This document shows positions 8,983-17,996 of a DNA stretch of 64,000 nucleotides, in pieces. The notes below the pieces were generated by a model. The model did not search any database. It was given only the letters and a program-made list of their open reading frames with translations, and was not told the origin of the DNA. A program made the position numbers and the translations under genes. How positions within the stretch are numbered: position 1 is the stretch's first letter; the number at the start of each line of letters is the position of its first letter. Origin of the DNA: Paraburkholderia madseniana. GTDB taxonomy: Bacteria > Pseudomonadota > Gammaproteobacteria > Burkholderiales > Burkholderiaceae. The stretch spans positions 31,394 through 95,393 of the forward strand of contig NZ_VOSW01000028.1 in NCBI RefSeq assembly GCF_009690905.1, read 5' to 3'.

Positions 8983-10668
8983 ATGGCTTCGAACGAATAC
9001 GACTACATCATCGTCGGCGCGGGTTCAGCGGGCAACGTGCTCGCCTCTCGCCTGACCGAAGACGCGGATGTGACCGTGCTGCTCCTCGAAGCAGGCGGCC
9101 CCGACTACCGCTTTGATTTCCGCACGCAGATGCCCGCGGCCCTCGCCTATCCGTTGCAAGGTCGGCGCTATAACTGGGCGTATGAAACCGACCCCGAGCC
9201 GCATATGAACAACCGTCGCATGGAGTGCGGACGCGGCAAAGGGCTCGGCGGTTCGTCGCTGATCAACGGTATGTGCTATATCCGCGGCAACGCGCTCGAT
9301 TACGACGGGTGGGCCGGCCGCCCCGGGCTGGAAAACTGGACCTATCTGGATTGCCTGCCGTACTTCCGCAAAGCCGAGACACGCGATGTCGGCGCGAACG
9401 CGTATCACGGCGGCGACGGCCCGGTCCATGTGACGACGAGCAAGCCCGGCAACAATCCCTTGTTCGCGGCAATGGTCGAGGCCGGCGTGCAGGCGGGTTT
9501 TCCGCGTACCGACGACCTCAACGGCTATCAGCAGGAAGGCTTCGGCCCGATGGATCGCACGGTCACAGCGAACGGCCGACGCGCCAGCACCGCGCGCGGC
9601 TATCTGGATCGCGCCAAGACGCGCCCGAATCTCACCATCGTGACGCATGCCATGACCGATCGCGTGCTGTTCCTGGGCAAGCGCGCGATCGGCGTCACGT
9701 ATCTGCGTCACGGCAATGCCGAGACAGCGCATGCACGCCGCGAAGTGCTGGTGTGCAGCGGCGCGATTGCCTCGCCGCAATTGTTGCAGCGCTCGGGCGT
9801 AGGCCGTTCGACGTGGCTGCGCGAGCTCGACGTGCCGCTCGTGCACGATCTGCCAGGCGTCGGCGAAAACCTGCAGGACCATCTGGAGATGTACATCCAG
9901 TACGAATGCAAGGAGCCGGTTTCGCTGTATCCCGCGTTGCAATGGTGGAATCAGCCGGCCATCGGACTTGAATGGATGCTTAACGGCACGGGTATTGGCG
10001 CGAGCAATCAGTTCGAAGCGGGCGGCTTCATCCGTACCCGCGATGAGGATCTGTGGCCGAACATCCAGTATCACTTCCTGCCCGTCGCGATCAACTACAA
10101 CGGTTCCAACGCGATCAAGATGCACGGTTTCCAGGCGCATGTCGGCTCGATGCGTTCGCCAAGCCGTGGTCGTGTGAAGCTCACGTCACGCGATCCTGCC
10201 GCGCATCCGAGCATCCTGTTCAATTACATGGCCGATCCGCTCGACTGGCGGGAATTCCGTGACGGGATCCGTATTACGCGCGAGATCATGCGGCAGCCGG
10301 CTTTGGATCGCTATCGCGGCCGGGAGTTGAATCCGGGCGCGGAGTTGACTACCGATGAGCAACTCGATGCTTTCGTGCGCATGCGTGCGGAGACCGCATT
10401 TCATCCGTCGTGCTCGTGCAAGATGGGTTATGACGATATGGCTGTGGTGGATAACGAGGGACGCGTGCATGGGCTCGATGCGTTGCGAGTGGTCGATGCG
10501 TCGATCATGCCGCAGATCACAACCGGCAATCTGAACGCGCCGACGATCATGCTTGCGGAGAAGATCGCAGATCAGATTCGCGGACGGAAGACTCTGGCGC
10601 GGGTGGAGACGCCTTACTTCGTGGCGAATGGGATGGCTTCGCGGAAGCGTGACGTAGCGGCGGTTTAA
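8983..10668 (+). CDS. betA: Choline dehydrogenase
   Basis: The 561-residue GMC-family flavoprotein oxidises choline to betaine aldehyde. The FAD-binding motif YIIVGAGSAGNVLASRL is at the N-terminus. The GMC signature GRGKGLGGSSLINGM follows, and the C-terminal catalytic His region reads ETAFHPSCSCKMG, then NLNAPTIMLAEKIAD. The ATG at 8983 is preferred over an in-frame GTG at 8974 because GGAG precedes it by eight bases. It is the last gene of betIBA and is followed by a strong terminator. Confidence 0.95.
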   Translation: MASNEYDYIIVGAGSAGNVLASRLTEDADVTVLLLEAGGPDYRFDFRTQMPAALAYPLQGRRYNWAYETDPEPHMNNRRMECGRGKGLGGSSLINGMCYIRGNALDYDGWAGRPGLENWTYLDCLPYFRKAETRDVGANAYHGGDGPVHVTTSKPGNNPLFAAMVEAGVQAGFPRTDDLNGYQQEGFGPMDRTVTANGRRASTARGYLDRAKTRPNLTIVTHAMTDRVLFLGKRAIGVTYLRHGNAETAHARREVLVCSGAIASPQLLQRSGVGRSTWLRELDVPLVHDLPGVGENLQDHLEMYIQYECKEPVSLYPALQWWNQPAIGLEWMLNGTGIGASNQFEAGGFIRTRDEDLWPNIQYHFLPVAINYNGSNAIKMHGFQAHVGSMRSPSRGRVKLTSRDPAAHPSILFNYMADPLDWREFRDGIRITREIMRQPALDRYRGRELNPGAELTTDEQLDAFVRMRAETAFHPSCSCKMGYDDMAVVDNEGRVHGLDALRVVDASIMPQITTGNLNAPTIMLAEKIADQIRGRKTLARVETPYFVANGMASRKRDVAAV

Positions 10669-10703
10669 TCCGCGTCGACACTAACCGTCGAACCTGGCGC
10701 CAG

Positions 10704-10738
10704 TAAAAAGACCGCGAATATTTCGCGGCCTTTTTTTG
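10704..10738. terminator. Bidirectional rho-independent terminator after betA
   Basis: The stem CCGCGAA/TTCGCGG (10712-10718 and 10722-10728) has a 3-base loop. It is flanked by an A-run on the left and seven T residues on the right, so it can stop betIBA on the plus strand and the MFS operon on the minus strand. Confidence 0.85.
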
Positions 10739-10795
10739 GGGTTCGGTCAGAGGACAAGCGGTCATTCTCGAACGGGACAGGACACTCGGCAAGCG

Positions 10796-12214
10796 TCACT
10801 CCCGCGCAGGACTCAACACTCCCTGCGCGTCCGACTCAACTGCTCCAGACACCAAAGTCTCCAGCGCCAGCCCACGCGTCTCGATCCCCATAGTCCATAC
10901 AGCTGCAGCAGCGATCACAAAACACATCGCGCCAAGCGAAAACACGCCACCCTGCCCGAACATCGGCAGCACCACGCCGACCACATAAGGGCCGATCAAC
11001 GACCCCACGCGGCCAATCGCCGATGCAAACCCTGACCCCGTAGCCCGCGCTCCCGTGCCATAAAGCTCAGGCGTATAGGTGTAAAGCACCGCCCACATCG
11101 CAAACAAAAAAAACTGCATCGCAAGTCCGGCGCAGATCAGCAGCGTCGGCGTTTGCGCGTGCAGCGCGGTTTGTCCGTAGACATAGGCCATCACTGCGCT
11201 GCCGGTCAACGACGCGATACAGGTCGGCTTACGTCCCCAGCGTTCGACCAGCCACGCTGCGCAGATGAAACCCGGAATCCCGCCGAGCGAAATCAGCACC
11301 GTGTACAGCACCGACTTCGTCACCGCAAAGCCCGCTTGTTGCATCAGCGCGCCGAGCCACGACGTCAGCCCATAAAATCCCAACAACGCGAAGAACCACA
11401 ACGTCCACACCATGATCGTGCGACGGCGGTAAGCCACGCTCCAGATCTCGCGGAACGCACTCGTGCCCTTCGCTGCCGGCGGTTCCTGCAGCATCACCGG
11501 TGCGCGCAACTGGCTCAGTCCGGTCGCTTTCATCACCTTCACTTCGACTTCGGCGAGGATTTTGTCCGCCTCGGCGAGGCGTCCCCGATGTTCCAGCCAG
11601 CGCGGCGATTCCGGCACGACACGGCGCACGATCAGCACGAACACGGCGGGAATCGCCAGCAGCGCGAACTCGGTGCGCCACCCGAACGTCGGCAACACGA
11701 AATACGACACCACGCCCGCCGTGATAAATCCGAGCGGCCAGAAGCCATCCATCAACGCGATCAGTCGTCCACGTGACCTGGCAGGTACGAATTCGGACAA
11801 GAGCGTCTGCGCGATGGGAAACTCCATGCCCATGCCGAAACCGAGCAGCACGCGATAGAAAATCAGCGCCTCGACGCTCTGTGCGGTCGAGCACAGATAC
11901 GACGCGAGCCCCCACAGCACCATGCTCCACTGAAACACGGGGCGCCGTCCGAAGCGATCGGCCAGCAATCCGGCAACCGCTGCGCCGATCACCATGCCGA
12001 AGAAGCTCGCACTCGCGACCAACCCCGCCGTCGCGCTCGACAAATGAAATTCGCTCTTGATCGAACCGAGCACGAAGGTCATCGTGCCGAGATCGACCGA
12101 GTCGAAAAAGAACGCGATCGCGATGATGATGAAAATGGTCCGGTGATATCCGGAGAACGGCAGGCGTTCGAGTCTGGCGGCTGCGCTCGCGCGAGGCTGA
12201 AAAACGGTAGACAT
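10796..12214 (-). CDS. MFS transporter of the sugar/metabolite:H+ symporter type
   Basis: The 472-residue protein has about 12 predicted membrane segments and classical MFS motifs: GLLADRFGRRPVF after helix 2, LLSEFVPARSRGRLIALMD in the helix 4-5 loop, PESPRWL in the central loop and ERWGRKP in the second half. The start at 12214 (MSTVFQPRASAAARL) has GAGGG eight bases upstream. It is the last gene on the minus strand behind sdaA-soxBDAG, so it may carry a methylated amine, betaine or carboxylate, but the sequence does not fix a substrate. Confidence 0.85.
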   Translation of the reverse strand: MSTVFQPRASAAARLERLPFSGYHRTIFIIIAIAFFFDSVDLGTMTFVLGSIKSEFHLSSATAGLVASASFFGMVIGAAVAGLLADRFGRRPVFQWSMVLWGLASYLCSTAQSVEALIFYRVLLGFGMGMEFPIAQTLLSEFVPARSRGRLIALMDGFWPLGFITAGVVSYFVLPTFGWRTEFALLAIPAVFVLIVRRVVPESPRWLEHRGRLAEADKILAEVEVKVMKATGLSQLRAPVMLQEPPAAKGTSAFREIWSVAYRRRTIMVWTLWFFALLGFYGLTSWLGALMQQAGFAVTKSVLYTVLISLGGIPGFICAAWLVERWGRKPTCIASLTGSAVMAYVYGQTALHAQTPTLLICAGLAMQFFLFAMWAVLYTYTPELYGTGARATGSGFASAIGRVGSLIGPYVVGVVLPMFGQGGVFSLGAMCFVIAAAAVWTMGIETRGLALETLVSGAVESDAQGVLSPARE

Positions 12215-12336
12215 GTCATGCCCTCGTTGATGCGGCGGCTGCCGCGTGGACGTTCCGATCAGTGCGTATTCAGTAGACGCCGACATAAATCGGCCACATA
12301 GAAGGAATACGTCATCGGGATGGAACGAGGGCGTCG

Positions 12337-12600
12337 TTAGGGTCGCAACCGCGCCCGCGCAGCGCCGGCAATCCGCGCAAGCGCATCCGCACTCAAGCGA
12401 GCGGCAATCTTCTCAACGTATTCGTGATGCCGCGACTGCAGCGGTGCGCCCAACTGCTGCGCGAGGAGATAGCGGATCAGCGCGATACGCCGGTGCCGCA
12501 GTACGATGCTTTGATCGAGCAGAGCGAGCGCGGCATGGGCATCGCCCTGTCGGCACGCGCGTTCGGTTAGACGCGCGGTGGCTAGACGTGTCGACGTCAT
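12337..12600 (-). CDS. Small uncharacterised protein downstream of soxG
   Basis: This is an 87-residue, helix-rich, Ala/Leu/Arg-rich frame starting MTSTRLATARLTERACRQGD. It lies 63 bases after soxG and before the MFS gene on the same strand, and its codon use is like its neighbours. I see no signal peptide, membrane helix or named motif. It could be a member of the sarcosine operon or a spurious frame. An in-frame start at 12645 is also possible. Confidence 0.45.
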   Translation of the reverse strand: MTSTRLATARLTERACRQGDAHAALALLDQSIVLRHRRIALIRYLLAQQLGAPLQSRHHEYVEKIAARLSADALARIAGAARARLRP

Positions 12601-12663
12601 GTCAGTCGGTGGTCGGGAGAGCCGCGAGCGGTGCCTCACCAGCAAGACACCGCCCGCCGCACT

Positions 12664-13320
12664 TCACGACATCAGCGGCTCAGCCGCATCGAGCATGATC
12701 TTCACGAAGTAGTCCGCAAAGCTGCGGCGCACGACGATATCGAAGCTGTCCGTGCCGGTGGGCAACAGCGTCATCGATGCCTTGAAGTAGTGACTCTGTG
12801 CGCACTGCCCTTCGCCGAACAGTTTCGGATGCAGGTCGAGCGGGCAACCGCGCGCCAGCACTTCACGCGTACGCGTGCCGCTGATTTCGAGCACCGTATA
12901 GCCGCTGCCGATATCCAACGCAGACGCGAACACGCCCACAAATGCCGCGCCGAGTTTCGCCTGCAACGGCGCGGTACGCGTCGCGTCGTGCGCCATGGCC
13001 GAGCGGACCAGCCACTCGTCGGGGCCGAGCCACAGCATGTCGTAGCCATTGCCGCGCACAATGGTGTTCGCCTTCTCGGGCGGCCGGCAGCCGATCACGC
13101 TTTCCACCGCGCTCACGAACGCCGCGTCACGCGTGTCGCCACGCACGTTCACCAGTTCCAGAAACGGCCGCTCGCTCAAACGGAACGCCGCCGACGCCGT
13201 CGCTTGATGCTTCTTCAGCAGCGCATCCGCGCCCACCAACGGCGACTCCTGCCACACGCCCGTTTGCTGGCCGACAGCGCGATCCACTGCCGACACCGTC
13301 CCTCTTGTTTCATTCCACAT
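12664..13320 (-). CDS. soxG: Sarcosine oxidase gamma subunit
   Basis: The 218-residue protein matches the gamma subunit of heterotetrameric sarcosine oxidase, which completes the tetrahydrofolate-side chamber. Segments such as GYDMLWLGPDEWLV, DIGSGYTVLEISGTRTREVL and CPLDLHPKLFGEGQCAQSHY are typical. The ATG at 13320 overlaps the end of soxA by 11 bases and has AGGAG nine bases upstream inside soxA, which indicates translational coupling. Confidence 0.93.
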   Translation of the reverse strand: MWNETRGTVSAVDRAVGQQTGVWQESPLVGADALLKKHQATASAAFRLSERPFLELVNVRGDTRDAAFVSAVESVIGCRPPEKANTIVRGNGYDMLWLGPDEWLVRSAMAHDATRTAPLQAKLGAAFVGVFASALDIGSGYTVLEISGTRTREVLARGCPLDLHPKLFGEGQCAQSHYFKASMTLLPTGTDSFDIVVRRSFADYFVKIMLDAAEPLMS

Positions 13321-16312
13321 GTTGACGTGCTCCTTCGCTGTCGTAGAACACCGAGCTGGTGACCTTGGCCGCAATCTGCCTGCCGCTCGCGAGCGGAATC
13401 GTGACCGTTTCGCCGATCTTGTCGAGGCCGCCCTTCACCACCGCCATTGCAATCGAGCGCTTCAGGATCGGGCTGTAATAGCTCGACGTGACGTGACCGA
13501 GCATCGGCGCGGTATCGCCCTGGAACGGACCCGCGACGATCTGCGAGCCTTCAGGGATCACGAACGACGGATCGTCCGCGAGCAGTCCGACCAGTTGCTT
13601 ACGCCCCGCCTTCGCCGTATCCGAGCGCGTCAATGAACGCTTGCCGAGGAAGTCTTTCGACTTCGCGACCAGCCCGCCCATGCCGAGATCGTACGGTGTC
13701 ATCGACCCATCCGTGTCCTGGCCGACGATGATGTAGCCCTTCTCCGCACGCAGCACGTGCATGGTTTCGGTGCCATACGGCGTGATGTCGAATTCCGCGC
13801 CTGCGGCCATCAGCGCCTCCCACACCGCGCGACCAACGTTCGCAGGAACGTTCACTTCATAAGCCAGTTCGCCCGAGAAGCTGATCCGCATCACGCGCGA
13901 TGCCGCACCCGCCACGGTGCCTTCGCGATAGCTCATGAACGGGAACGCCGCGTTCGCAAAGTCGATGTCGTGGCAGACCTTCTGCAAGACCTTGCGGCTG
14001 TTCGGGCCGACCACGGCAAACGTCGCCCAATGATCCGTCACGGAAGCGAGCCGCACGCGCATGTCCGGCCACTCGGTTTGCAGCCAGCGTTCGAGCCACG
14101 TCAGCACGCGTGCCGCGCCGCCTGTGGTGGTCGTCATCATGTAGTGCTGGTCGGCGAGACGCACGGTCACGCCGTCGTCGAAGATCATGCCGTTTTCGTC
14201 GAGCATCAGGCCATAGCGGCATTTGCCGACTTCCAGTTTGCTCCACGGATTCGTGTAGACCCAGTTCAGCAGCTTCGCCGCATCGGGGCCCTGGATGTCG
14301 ATCTTGCCGAGCGTCGAAGCGTCGAGAATGCCGACGCTCGTGCGCACCGCGAGCGACTCGCGCGCCACTGCGGCATGCATGTCCTCGCCGGCCTTCGCGA
14401 AGTACCAGGGACGCTTCCAGTTGCCGACGTCCTCGAACGCCGCGCCGTTTTCCACGTGCCATTCGTGCACCGCGGTCTTACGCACCGGATCGAGAAACTC
14501 ACCCAGCTCGCGGCCTGCAAACGTGCCGAACGTAACCGGCGTGTAGTTCGGGCGGAACGTCGTCGTGCCGGTTTCGGGAATCGTCTTGCCGAGTGCCTGC
14601 GCGAGAATCGCCATGCCGTTGATGTTGCCGAGCTTGCCCTGATCGGTGCCGAAGCCCATCGCCGTATAGCGCTTCACGTGTTCGACCGATTCGAAACCTT
14701 CGCGCGCCGCGAGGAAAATATCGGCTGCCGACACGTCGTTCTGGAAGTCGACGAACTGCTTAGGCCCGCGCGTTGCGAGTTCGCGGCCACCGACGAGCCA
14801 CAGCGGTTGCATCTTCGTTTCGGTAACCTCGGCCACGTGCACCGGGTTCGGCCGCGCAACGATGTGACCCGCCGCACCCGCCGCCTCGACACCGGCATCG
14901 ACCGCGAAGCGAATCCCCTGTCCCAGCGTGAAATCACCGGCACACGCACCAACGCTGGTCTCCGCCTGCATCGCTTTGCCCGGCACGAAGCACGCCTTGT
15001 CGTCATGCCAGTGCGCCTTGCCGCCCGATTGCGCGAACAGATGCAGCACCGGACTCCAGCCACCGGACATCGCGAGCAGCTCGCAGGGCAGCTCGCCCTG
15101 CTTCGCCCCGACCTGTCCGTTCGAATACGACGCGACTTCGACCGAGGCAACCCGCAGCTTGCCGTGCGCCGCTGTCACAGCCACACCGTTCATTACCTTG
15201 ACACCATAGCGCCGTGCGAGCGCGGGCAGCGTGCCCTTCGATTCGGCCGCGCGCGGATCGACGACCGTCACCTGGGCACCGGCCGCTTTCAGATCGAGCG
15301 CGCATTGATAGCCGTCGTCGTTGTTCGTGAACACCACGGCATTGCGGCCCGGCAGCACCGCATAGCGATGCAGATAGGTCGACACAGCCGAGGCCAGCAT
15401 CACGCCCGGCAGATCGTTGTTGCCGAACACGATCGGCCGCTCATGCGCGCCTGTTGCGAGAATCACGCGTTTCGCACGGATCTTCCACATCAGTTCGCGC
15501 GTACCCTTTCTCTGCGACACCGGCAGATGCTCGGTGAGCCGCTGCGTGACGGTGATGAGGTTATGGTCCTGGTAACCGAATGCGGTGCTGCGGCACAGGA
15601 TCTTCACATCGGGCATCTGCCGCAACTCGTCCTCGATCTTGTGGACCCATTGCAGCGCCGGTTTGCCGTCGATCTCCGCACGGCACGACAGCAGCGAGCC
15701 GCCGAGTTCCGGCTGATCGTCGATCAGCGTCACGCGTGCGCCGGACAATGCCGCCGCATGCGCAGCCGCCAGCCCCGTCGGACCACCGCCGACCACCAAC
15801 ACGTCGCAATGCGCAAAGCACTTGTCGTAGCGGTCCGCATCGGTTTGCTCAGGCGCCTTGCCGAGACCGGCTGCATCGCGAATCACTTCCTCATATTTCG
15901 GCCAGAATTTGCGCGGCCACATGAAGGTCTTGTAGTAGAAGCCCGCCGGAATGAAGCGTGCGAACTTCTGGTTGATCGCCATGCGGTCTTTCTCGATGCT
16001 CGGCTGCGCGTTCACGCTGGTCGCGACGAGTCCCTGATACAACTCCACTTCAGTCGCGCGCGCGTTCGGCACCGTGTATGCCCCGGTTTCGAGCTGCACG
16101 ACCGCATTCGGCTCTTCCACACCCGCCGTCACGATGCCGCGCGGCCGGTGGTACTTCCAGCTACGCGCCACGAAGTGTTCGCCGTTCGCGAGCAGCGCGG
16201 ACGCGAGCGTGTCGCCCTGATAGCCCTGATACTTGCGCCCGTTGAACGTGAAGTTCAGTACGATCGCGCGGTTGATGCGCCCGCCGCTGGGGAGTCGGTC
16301 TTTCTGGCTCAT
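13310..16312 (-). CDS. soxA: Sarcosine oxidase alpha subunit
   Basis: The 1000-residue subunit carries an N-terminal 2Fe-2S-like domain (GRKYQGYQGDTLASALLANG), an NAD-binding Rossmann motif (DVLVVGGGPTGLAAAHAAAL, about residue 170) and a C-terminal GCV_T/aminomethyltransferase-type folate domain (from about residue 600). Heterotetrameric sarcosine oxidase converts sarcosine, tetrahydrofolate and O2 to glycine, 5,10-methylene-tetrahydrofolate and H2O2. Its start overlaps the stop of soxD (ATGA) and its end overlaps soxG. Confidence 0.95.
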   Translation of the reverse strand: MSQKDRLPSGGRINRAIVLNFTFNGRKYQGYQGDTLASALLANGEHFVARSWKYHRPRGIVTAGVEEPNAVVQLETGAYTVPNARATEVELYQGLVATSVNAQPSIEKDRMAINQKFARFIPAGFYYKTFMWPRKFWPKYEEVIRDAAGLGKAPEQTDADRYDKCFAHCDVLVVGGGPTGLAAAHAAALSGARVTLIDDQPELGGSLLSCRAEIDGKPALQWVHKIEDELRQMPDVKILCRSTAFGYQDHNLITVTQRLTEHLPVSQRKGTRELMWKIRAKRVILATGAHERPIVFGNNDLPGVMLASAVSTYLHRYAVLPGRNAVVFTNNDDGYQCALDLKAAGAQVTVVDPRAAESKGTLPALARRYGVKVMNGVAVTAAHGKLRVASVEVASYSNGQVGAKQGELPCELLAMSGGWSPVLHLFAQSGGKAHWHDDKACFVPGKAMQAETSVGACAGDFTLGQGIRFAVDAGVEAAGAAGHIVARPNPVHVAEVTETKMQPLWLVGGRELATRGPKQFVDFQNDVSAADIFLAAREGFESVEHVKRYTAMGFGTDQGKLGNINGMAILAQALGKTIPETGTTTFRPNYTPVTFGTFAGRELGEFLDPVRKTAVHEWHVENGAAFEDVGNWKRPWYFAKAGEDMHAAVARESLAVRTSVGILDASTLGKIDIQGPDAAKLLNWVYTNPWSKLEVGKCRYGLMLDENGMIFDDGVTVRLADQHYMMTTTTGGAARVLTWLERWLQTEWPDMRVRLASVTDHWATFAVVGPNSRKVLQKVCHDIDFANAAFPFMSYREGTVAGAASRVMRISFSGELAYEVNVPANVGRAVWEALMAAGAEFDITPYGTETMHVLRAEKGYIIVGQDTDGSMTPYDLGMGGLVAKSKDFLGKRSLTRSDTAKAGRKQLVGLLADDPSFVIPEGSQIVAGPFQGDTAPMLGHVTSSYYSPILKRSIAMAVVKGGLDKIGETVTIPLASGRQIAAKVTSSVFYDSEGARQHVE

Positions 16313-16635
16313 GGTGCCTTGCCCTCGTGTGCCTTGTCTTGTGCGTTAGCCTCGTTGCTGTCCATCGCGAGCAGCGGACGTTCGAACGTCTCGTAGCCCT
16401 GAATCTCGTAGCTCACGGTGTCGCGCTGGGCCTTGAACCAGCGGCGGCATCCTTGCGTGTGCATCCATTGCTCGCGATGCACGCCGCGCGAATTCTTGCG
16501 CATGAACAGGTAGTCGCCCCATTCCTTGTCGGTGAGCTTGTCGGTGTCGAGCGGACGCGCAATATCGGCTTCGCCGCCGCAGGAAAATTCGGTTTCGGCG
16601 CGTGGTCCGCACCAAGGGCATTCGATCAGCAGCAT
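16309..16635 (-). CDS. soxD: Sarcosine oxidase delta subunit
   Basis: The 108-residue zinc-binding subunit has Cys6, Cys9 (ECPWCG), His59 and Cys63 (MHTQGC) in exactly the spacing of the zinc ligands known from heterotetrameric sarcosine oxidase. The GDYLFMRKNSRGVHREQW segment is also conserved. It overlaps soxA by four bases. A 70-base gap with a strong hairpin separates it from soxB. Confidence 0.95.
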   Translation of the reverse strand: MLLIECPWCGPRAETEFSCGGEADIARPLDTDKLTDKEWGDYLFMRKNSRGVHREQWMHTQGCRRWFKAQRDTVSYEIQGYETFERPLLAMDSNEANAQDKAHEGKAP

Positions 16636-16651
16636 CTGGTTCTCCTGTGTC

Positions 16652-16685
16652 GACCGGAGTTGGCGCTTTAGCGCTTACTCCGGTC
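16652..16685. other. Intercistronic hairpin between soxB and soxD
   Basis: GACCGGAGT (16652-16660) and ACTCCGGTC (16677-16685) form a perfect 9-bp outer stem. A 5-bp inner stem GCGCT/AGCGC lies inside it (16663-16667 and 16670-16674). There is no T-run, so processing, stability or partial attenuation is more likely than full termination. Confidence 0.6.
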
Positions 16686-16705
16686 CCAAGCAATTCATTG
16701 CAAAG

Positions 16706-17950
16706 TCAGTGGGCAACAGCGGCAGCGCCGTGCTCGTCGATCAGATGACCGGTGTAAAAACGATCCAGCGAAAACGGCGCGTTCAGCGGATGCGGCTCGT
16801 CCTTCGCGATCGTGTGTGCATAGGCCCAACCCGAACCAGGCGTCGCCTTGAAGCCGCCCGTGCCCCAGCCGCAATTGAAATAAAGCCCCTTCACGTCGGT
16901 CTTGCTGATGATCGGGCACGCATCCGGCGACACGTCCACGATGCCGCCCCACTGGCGGTTCATCCGCACACGCGAAAACACCGGGAACATTTCAACGATC
17001 GCTTCGAGCGTGCCTTCGATGATCTGAAAGCTGCCGCGCTGACCGAAGCCAGTGTACTGATCGACGCCCGCACCGATCACCAGATCGCCCTTGTCTGACT
17101 GGCTGATGTACGCGTGCACCGCGTTCGACATCACCACCGTATTGACGACCGGTTTGATCGGCTCCGAGACCAAAGCCTGCAAAGGATGGCTCTCCAGAGG
17201 CAAGCGGATACCCGCCATATCGGCGAGCGACGACGTATTACCCGCCGCAACCACCGCAACCTTCTTCGCCTTGATGAAACCCTTGGTGGTATCCACGCCG
17301 ACCACCTGGCTGCCGTCGCGGCGAATCCCCGTGACCTGGCAGTTCTGCACGATATCGACACCATGCTGATCCGCCCCGCGTGCGAAGCCCCACGCCACCG
17401 CATCGTGGCGCGCTACACCGCCACGGCGTTGAATCGACGCGCCGAGCACCGGATAGCGGCTGTTCAGATTGATGGTCGGCTCGATTTCCTTGATCTGCTC
17501 CGGCGTGAGGAATTCGGCATCCACGCCGTTCAGCCGGTTTGCATTCACGCGGCGCTCGGTGTCGCGCACGTCCTGCAATGTGTGCGCGAGGTTCATCACG
17601 CCGCGCTGGCTGAACATCACGTTGTAGTTCAGGTCTTGCGACAGACCTTCCCACAGCTTCATCGCCTTCTCGTAGAGCGCGGCCGATTCGTCCCACAGGT
17701 AATTCGAGCGCACGATGGTCGTATTGCGCGCGGTATTGCCGCCACCGATCCAGCCTTTCTCCAGCACGGCGATATTGCGCACGCCATGCTCCTTCGCGAG
17801 GTAATAGGCAGTGGCGAGGCCATGCCCGCCGCCGCCGACGATCACGACGTCGTATTCACGCTTGGGCTCCGGGCTCTTCCACTGACGCTCCCAGTTCTCG
17901 TGATACGACATCCCGTTGCGCAACAGGCTGAATATCGAATAGCGGCTCAT
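16706..17950 (-). CDS. soxB: Sarcosine oxidase beta subunit
   Basis: The 414-residue flavoprotein binds FAD through YDVVIVGGGGHGLATAYYLA and carries the covalent FMN on a histidine. His182 in GGVARHDAVAWGFARG is in the position expected for that histidine. The N-terminal segment MSRYSIFSLLRNGMSYHENW is typical of SoxB. It follows sdaA in the operon sdaA-soxB-soxD-soxA-soxG. Confidence 0.95.
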   Translation of the reverse strand: MSRYSIFSLLRNGMSYHENWERQWKSPEPKREYDVVIVGGGGHGLATAYYLAKEHGVRNIAVLEKGWIGGGNTARNTTIVRSNYLWDESAALYEKAMKLWEGLSQDLNYNVMFSQRGVMNLAHTLQDVRDTERRVNANRLNGVDAEFLTPEQIKEIEPTINLNSRYPVLGASIQRRGGVARHDAVAWGFARGADQHGVDIVQNCQVTGIRRDGSQVVGVDTTKGFIKAKKVAVVAAGNTSSLADMAGIRLPLESHPLQALVSEPIKPVVNTVVMSNAVHAYISQSDKGDLVIGAGVDQYTGFGQRGSFQIIEGTLEAIVEMFPVFSRVRMNRQWGGIVDVSPDACPIISKTDVKGLYFNCGWGTGGFKATPGSGWAYAHTIAKDEPHPLNAPFSLDRFYTGHLIDEHGAAAVAH

Positions 17951-17996
17951 TGTTGGTCCTTTGGGTCCTGTTGTTACTCTTTGATTCTTAACTTGT

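Noticed and set aside
13757..16396. An 879-codon plus-strand open frame
   Set aside because: It is the antisense shadow of soxA, whose subunit identity and four-base overlaps with soxD are certain.
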